Part shown: positions 7,961 through 11,793 of the stretch, piece by piece | How positions within the stretch are numbered: position 1 is the stretch's first letter | Layout: each line of letters starts with the position of its first letter | Source: Pirellulales bacterium | GTDB taxonomy: Bacteria > Planctomycetota > Planctomycetia > Pirellulales > JAICIG01 | NCBI GenBank assembly: GCA_025924495.1 | Contig: JAICIG010000248.1 | Coordinates: 1-11,793 of the forward strand | DNA length: 11,793 bases | Direction of reading: 5' to 3' | The notes under the pieces: model-generated | Told to the model about the DNA's origin: nothing | What the model saw: the letters and a program-made list of their open reading frames with translations, nothing else | Database searches by the model: none | Translations under genes and position numbers: made by a program

Positions 7961-9412
7961 ATGAATAACTCGCCTCTCGCCTCCCGCAGCCAATTCAAAC
8001 TGCCGCACTCGCCGCTCTCAAGGCGCGAACTGTTGAGCCGTTGCGGCATGGGACTCGGCTCGCTAGCGCTGGCAGAAATACTGGCCGGAGAATGCGGACG
8101 CGCGAGAGCTGCCCAGGCGACGGATGCCGCGCACCCGTTGGCTCCTAAAGGGCCTCCGCATTTCGCCGCCAAGGCGAAACACGTAATTCACTTCTTCATG
8201 AACGGCGGTCCGAGTCAGGTCGACACATTCGATCCAAAACCGGCGCTCGAGAAATACGCCGGCCAGAGTCTGCCCGTCACACTGGCGACGGAGCGCAAAA
8301 CCGGCGCTGCGTTTCCTTCGCCGTTCAAATTTGCCAAATACGGCCAGAGCGGCACTGAGGTCAGCGAGATTTTTCCACACGTCGCCTCGTGCATCGACGA
8401 AATTGCGGTCGTCCGCTCAACGTTTGCCGAAGTGCCAAATCACGAGCCGTCGCTATTATTGATGAACTGCGGCGAAGCCCGCTTGATCCGTCCAAGCGTG
8501 GGCAGTTGGGTGACCTACGGCCTGGGAACCGAAAACCAGAACCTGCCCGCCTTCGTGGTCATGTGTCCCGGGGGCTATCCGATTCAGGCTTCGCAAAACT
8601 GGCAGGCCGGGTTTCTGCCCGGCATCTATCAAGGGACGTATATCGACTCTCAGCACACCGAGCTGGAAAAGCTGATCGAAAACATCCGGCATCATGGCGC
8701 CTCGCCCGCCGAACAGCGTCGGCAGCTCGACCTGGTGGAGCGGCTCAACCAACAGCACAAGCGCGAGCGAGAGAACGATCCGCAACTGGAAGCTCGCATT
8801 CAGTCGTTCGAGCTGGCGTTTCGCATGCAAAGCGAAGCGGCCGACGCTTTCGATGTCAGCCGAGAGCCGCAGCATATTCTCGATCTGTACGGGCCCGGCA
8901 CGCATGCGCGACAGACGCTCGTCGCTCGCCGGCTGGTCGAACGAGGCGTGCGCTATGTGCAGCTCTGGCACGGAGCCGGGCAGCCGTGGGATAATCACGA
9001 CCAGATCGCGGTCAACCACCGCAAACTGGCCGGCGAATGCGACCAGGCGATTGGAGCGCTGATTAAAGATTTGAAGCAGCGCGGTCTGTTGGAAGAAACG
9101 CTGATCCTCTGGAGCGGAGAGTTCGGCCGCACCCCTGTCGCCGAACTGCCGGCGGCCAATGGGCGCGATCATAATCATTACGGCTTCACGGTCTGGCTGG
9201 CCGGCGGCGGCATCCGTGGCGGGCAGGTATATGGCGCGACCGATGAGTTCGGCTTCCGCGCCGTCGAAAATCGCGTGCACGTGCACGATCTGCACGCCAC
9301 GATGTTAAAGCTGCTCGGCTTCGATCACGAACGGTTCACGTTCCGCTACGCCGGGCGAGATTTCCGGCTGACCGACGTCTCCGGCCGAGTGCTGGATCAG
9401 TTGATCGCTTAG
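7961..9412 (+). CDS. DUF1501 family protein with Tat-type leader (complete)
   Basis: 483 residues, full length for the family. The leader carries a twin-arginine motif LSRRELL (residues 19-25), a hydrophobic stretch GMGLGSLALAEILAG (29-43) and an alanine-rich end near RARAAQA, so Tat export is likely. Family motifs in order: FMNGGPSQVDTFDPKP (79-94), VPNHEPSLLLMNCGE (158-172), GSWVTYGLGTE (181-191), a charged helical segment (about 235-290), LWHGAGQPWDNHDQI (335-349), LWSGEFGRTP (383-392), GRDHNHYGF (401-409), then VHVHDLHATMLKLLG (439-453). The conserved Asp/His/Asn residues are compatible with a metal site of the alkaline-phosphatase/sulfatase fold. I see no sulfatase CxPxR active-site signature near the N-terminus, so a sulfatase call would be unsafe. 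It pairs with the PSCyt/PSD1 gene 75 bp upstream and is the intact paralogue of the truncated gene at 1-903. Confidence 0.95.
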   Translation: MNNSPLASRSQFKLPHSPLSRRELLSRCGMGLGSLALAEILAGECGRARAAQATDAAHPLAPKGPPHFAAKAKHVIHFFMNGGPSQVDTFDPKPALEKYAGQSLPVTLATERKTGAAFPSPFKFAKYGQSGTEVSEIFPHVASCIDEIAVVRSTFAEVPNHEPSLLLMNCGEARLIRPSVGSWVTYGLGTENQNLPAFVVMCPGGYPIQASQNWQAGFLPGIYQGTYIDSQHTELEKLIENIRHHGASPAEQRRQLDLVERLNQQHKRERENDPQLEARIQSFELAFRMQSEAADAFDVSREPQHILDLYGPGTHARQTLVARRLVERGVRYVQLWHGAGQPWDNHDQIAVNHRKLAGECDQAIGALIKDLKQRGLLEETLILWSGEFGRTPVAELPAANGRDHNHYGFTVWLAGGGIRGGQVYGATDEFGFRAVENRVHVHDLHATMLKLLGFDHERFTFRYAGRDFRLTDVSGRVLDQLIA

Positions 9413-9446
9413 CTACCAGATTCGTTTACAGTCGCCGCTCATGCAT

Positions 9447-9600
9447 CTATTTGATCGTCAACTGACGGCCAGCCTTGGCGGAATCGAACTCTTCAAAGCC
9501 GAGCTCGAGATTGCCGCGATAAACGGCGTTCAGCAGCGATTCTTCCAAGGCGATGCCCACGCGCAGCCGCGTCGGTCGCCAGCCGCCCCAACGATTGAGA
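9447..9600 (-). pseudogene. Remnant resembling an RsbW-type (HATPase) ATP-binding protein
   Basis: On the minus strand, the last 45 or so residues before a TAG stop at 9447 include [21 protein letters not shown]. This resembles the N-box region of RsbW-like histidine-kinase-type ATPases (typically ALEEALxNAxxHGN), where the Asn binds Mg-ATP. Here the usual His is replaced by Arg. The domain's later G1/G2 motifs are absent, because the frame ends about 20 residues further on. Upstream the frame stays open but lies antisense to the serpin-like stretch and shows no family similarity. I read this as a fragment; the match rests on a short motif. Confidence 0.4.
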
Positions 9601-9642
9601 ATTGATGTAGGGCGTAGCCGATCGCCTCGCCAACGCCGCTCG

Positions 9643-9810
9643 CTTTTTTCCGCCAAGGCCGATTTCTCCGGCATGAGCACCGAGGAGCAGTTGTACTTTT
9701 CTGCGGTAATCCACAAGGCGTTTGTGGGCGTGAACGAAGAAGGAACCGAGGCGGCCGCCGCAACGGCGGTAGCATTGCGTGCGGCGGCAGAGCGACCTCG
9801 CCCCGAAGAC
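9643..9810 (+). pseudogene. Serpin remnant (hinge and reactive-centre-loop region)
   Basis: On the plus strand the translation contains KADFSGM, then [20 protein letters not shown], then AAATAV. This is the very characteristic serpin segment of strand 5A, the hinge ([12 protein letters not shown]) and the start of the reactive-centre loop. The hinge residues match the inhibitory-serpin consensus. The N-terminal 300 or so residues of a serpin are missing upstream. The C-terminal block expected after the loop (a F-x-A-D-H-P-F-like stretch) is absent, because the frame runs into antisense transposase sequence near 9811. No plausible start codon precedes the conserved part. This is a broken gene, although a longer open frame (9553-10020) covers it by chance. 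Confidence 0.75.
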
Positions 9811-10009
9811 TCGGTCGATGATCTCGGCAGCGATTTCGTTCTGGCAGCCCATGGCATCAATCGTGACCGTCGCTCCCTTCAGGTCCAGCAACTCCAACAG
9901 CAGCGGAATGGCCGTGATCTCATTCGATTTGGCGTCGGTGGCGACTTGACCCAAGGTGAGCCGAGCTTCGGCGGCCCACGCCGACACCAGATGCAACGGA
10001 TTGTTGCTT
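9811..10009 (-). pseudogene. ISAs1-family transposase fragment (internal piece)
   Basis: On the minus strand, starting near 10008, the translation reads [20 protein letters not shown], then [20 protein letters not shown], then [20 protein letters not shown] and AEIIDR. This is the core of DDE transposases of the ISAs1 family; the Asp of VTIDAMGCQ belongs to the catalytic region. Upstream, an in-frame TGA sits at once before the SNNP codons. Downstream the expected GGDYVLALKxNQ block is missing, and the frame passes into sequence antisense to the serpin loop. Both ends are lost, leaving roughly 200 bp of a gene that is normally more than 1 kb. No terminal inverted repeats were seen. It cannot encode an active transposase. 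Confidence 0.8.
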
Positions 10010-10353
10010 CAGCTTGTTAAGCTGGGGCTGTGGTTCATCTGCCTGATTTTGAATCGGCGGAGGCGTTGCGAAAACCTCAATTCATGGAAGACGCTGTTCC
10101 TTGTGCCTGCACCAGCGTCGGCTCAGGCGCAAAACACCACGTAAATCGACGTCGGTACACTTTGAAATGCGTTGGCTCGCCGCTGGCGCTTTGAGATGCG
10201 GTTGTCGTTCGCGGAATCGCCCCGAATAAGCTCGGCGCCCAGCACCGGACGCCGGCAGGTCTGAGTGGTATACTGTTCTGCCTGGCGCAGACTCGAGGAA
10301 AACGCTCCTTCAGAGTAACAAATCGCGAAGCCCCCGAAGAGCCATGGTGGCAA
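10010..10353. other. Intergenic stretch with no recognisable gene, leader of the AAA+ gene
   Basis: Short open frames exist on both strands (for example 10021-10196 plus and 10123-10353 minus), but none shows a recognisable family motif or a good start. The C-terminal serpin block does not resume here. The only candidate signal is a TGGTATACT extended -10 sequence at 10266-10274. A 6-bp inverted repeat (CAGCTT-GTT-AAGCTG, 10010-10024) marks the edge of the transposase fragment. Confidence 0.4.
10266..10274 (+). promoter_or_regulatory. Candidate extended -10 promoter element for the AAA+ gene
   Basis: TGGTATACT matches the TGnTATAAT extended -10 pattern with one mismatch in the hexamer. It lies 79 nt before the ATG at 10354. 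No good -35 is visible, as often happens with extended -10 promoters. Confidence 0.3.
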
Positions 10354-11793
10354 ATGCTCGGTAAGTTGTTTCAGCGAATTTCAGAAGCGCCGACGAATCC
10401 CCAAGCTCAGCCAGCGGCGGATGAATTCGATGTGGCGGACCTGTATCGTGGTCCGGTGCAAATCGATGAGGAGCCGGCGCAAACCTTACCTTTGGATGAA
10501 AAGCTGCGGCAGGCGTACTTCTGGGTCGTCAATCACGCCGTCATCAGTCCGTTCTACGATATCGAGTATCACGACGGCCCGTCGCAGACCTACGTATTCG
10601 GCGATGCGAAAGGCTCGCTGACGCTCCCCTCCGGACAAAGCTACTCAAGCTTTACATTGCTGCCGCTCTTGACGTTCGCTGTGCGGGCAAAGTGCCTGCT
10701 CATCGGCGGCCCAGGACGCGGCAAGACCTCCAGCGCGATCCTCATGAGCGTGCTGGCGGGGTACTCCCTGCGAGACGTACGGCGCGCCATCCAGAAAGGT
10801 CAGCCGCAGATGACGATTGCCGATTTGCTCGGCAGTCCGTTGCCGGCCGACCTCGTGACCGCCAAAAGTCTCGATCAGATCGGCATCGGCTGGCGAAAAT
10901 GGCTCTCGATGCGGGTGAAAATCATCGACGAGTACAACCGCATCCCCACGCGGACCCAGTCGGCCTTGCTGACGCTGATGGCAGACAACTACGCCGAGTT
11001 GTTCGACCAGACGCTCGAGTGTCCGGAGTCGGCCTGGTATTTGACTGCCAACGACGACGCGGGCGGCGGGACTTATCAGGTCATCGAAGCGCTCCGCGAC
11101 CGGATCGATATTGTCGTCAAGGCCCCGCACTTCAACACGCGGTTTCTGGGCGAATTGCTGGGCCGCATCGAGTCCGGCGTGAGGCCGGAGGAAGTCGTGC
11201 CGCCGCAGATTATCTTCAGCGAAGAAGACGCCAGCCGCCTGCACCGCGAGATTCTCAAGGTGCGCATGCCGGCAGAATTGCTGCGGCGTTTGGAGTTTTT
11301 CGCCAGCCAGTTCGAGTTTAGCGATCACGCGGCGTCGCAATTCGAATACAAGACGAAAGACACCTTTAAGCTGGCCGGCGCCGACTGGTCGCAGCTCACG
11401 AGCCAGGAAACCGGCAAAGACAGACTCAAGGATTTAGGGGCGCAGACGCGAAACGGTCTTTCCGTACGCAGCTTAATGACCGTGCTCGTGTTCGTGAAGG
11501 CAATGGCCTATTTCCGCGGAATGCGCGAAGTGTCACTGGAAGACGTACGGCAGCTCATTCCCTTCGTGCTGCACGACAAACTAACGCAAGATGCAGATTG
11601 CCCGTACTTCGAGTCAGCCGAGAACGCGATGCTGCGCACTGACAAGGTCGGTTGGATTCGCAAGCTGTTTGACCTGTCGTGCGCAGAGTACGAACGGCTG
11701 CAATTGGACCGCGACGACCCGGTGGAGCAATTCACTGCGGAGTTCGACCGGGGCCTCGATGGCCTCCCCGCCCGCGAAGTCAAAGCGCGGCTC
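10354..11793 (+). CDS. MoxR-like AAA+ ATPase (partial, C-terminus beyond the right edge)
   Basis: 480 codons are open to the window end. ATG 10354 is the first ATG in a frame that opens after a TGA at 10192; a weak GGTGG lies just upstream. About 110 residues precede the ATPase core, a long N-terminal extension containing YFWVVNHAVISPFYDIEYHD (about 55-74). Walker A is GGPGRGKTS at 118-126 (Lys124), Walker B is KIIDEYNRIP at 189-198 (Asp192, Glu193), a sensor-1-like YLTANDD lies at 229-235, and the arginine-finger region is EALRDRID at 245-252. NGLSVRSL near 368-375 may supply sensor 2. RTQSALLTLMADN after Walker B follows the MoxR pattern. MoxR ATPases usually act as chaperones or remodelers with von Willebrand factor A partners, whose genes would lie beyond the window if present. 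The substrate is unknown, and I cannot tell whether this belongs to a conflict or stress system. Confidence 0.92.
   Translation, partial: MLGKLFQRISEAPTNPQAQPAADEFDVADLYRGPVQIDEEPAQTLPLDEKLRQAYFWVVNHAVISPFYDIEYHDGPSQTYVFGDAKGSLTLPSGQSYSSFTLLPLLTFAVRAKCLLIGGPGRGKTSSAILMSVLAGYSLRDVRRAIQKGQPQMTIADLLGSPLPADLVTAKSLDQIGIGWRKWLSMRVKIIDEYNRIPTRTQSALLTLMADNYAELFDQTLECPESAWYLTANDDAGGGTYQVIEALRDRIDIVVKAPHFNTRFLGELLGRIESGVRPEEVVPPQIIFSEEDASRLHREILKVRMPAELLRRLEFFASQFEFSDHAASQFEYKTKDTFKLAGADWSQLTSQETGKDRLKDLGAQTRNGLSVRSLMTVLVFVKAMAYFRGMREVSLEDVRQLIPFVLHDKLTQDADCPYFESAENAMLRTDKVGWIRKLFDLSCAEYERLQLDRDDPVEQFTAEFDRGLDGLPAREVKARL

Noticed and set aside
8456..9295. 279-codon open frame on the minus strand
   Set aside because: It lies wholly antisense within the DUF1501 gene, whose protein motifs are clear; no start signal or recognisable domain is seen.
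9553..10020. 155-codon plus-strand frame as one intact gene
   Set aside because: Only its middle is serpin-like; the last 60 or so codons are antisense to the ISAs1 transposase segment and the start part has no similarity, so it is a chance fusion frame over remnants.
10010..10024. CAGCTT-GTT-AAGCTG inverted repeat as a terminator or IS end
   Set aside because: The stem is only 6 bp with no T-run, and no matching repeat is seen at the other border of the transposase fragment.
10123..10353. 76-codon open frame on the minus strand before the AAA+ gene
   Set aside because: No recognisable motif or ribosome binding site, and it covers the likely promoter and leader of the plus-strand AAA+ gene.
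1..11793. CRISPR array, tandem repeats or phage attachment sites
   Set aside because: No regularly spaced direct repeats, tRNA-linked duplication or integrase gene was found.

Overview
The window looks like a piece of a Planctomycetota chromosome, probably Pirellulales-like. This is inferred from gene families, not from a marker gene. Two copies of a PSCyt1/PSCyt2(DUF1549)/PSD1(DUF1553) protein are each followed by a DUF1501 protein with a twin-arginine-type leader. That pairing is a planctomycete hallmark (Planctomycetota and some Verrucomicrobiota). The DNA is GC-rich, and Shine-Dalgarno sequences are clear at some starts and absent at others.

Layout. (1) Positions 1-4147, minus strand: a two-gene unit, a cytochrome-type PSCyt/PSD1 protein carrying an inserted LamG/concanavalin-like module, then 13 bp downstream a DUF1501 protein cut off by the left edge. 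(2) About 4148-4486: the divergent control region, with a TATAAT box facing right. (3) Positions 4487-9412, plus strand: a second two-gene unit, another PSCyt/PSD1 protein followed after 75 bp by a complete DUF1501 protein. The two units are paralogous and point away from each other. (4) Positions 9413-10353: about 940 bp with no intact gene. At least three unrelated gene remnants sit end to end: a piece resembling an RsbW-type ATPase (minus), the reactive-loop region of a serpin (plus), and an internal piece of an ISAs1-family transposase (minus). (5) Positions 10354-11793, plus strand: a MoxR-like AAA+ ATPase with a long N-terminal extension, running off the right edge.

How the genes may work together. 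In each outward-facing unit the PSCyt/PSD1 protein has a Sec-type leader and two CxxCH haem-binding motifs. The partner DUF1501 protein has an RR leader and an alkaline-phosphatase/sulfatase-like fold. This fits a pair of cell-envelope proteins exported by different routes. Their biochemical function is not established; a role in polysaccharide handling is only a hypothesis, helped a little by the LamG-like module. The AAA+ gene belongs to a separate locus whose partners lie beyond the right edge. The decayed stretch before it marks a recombination-prone boundary.
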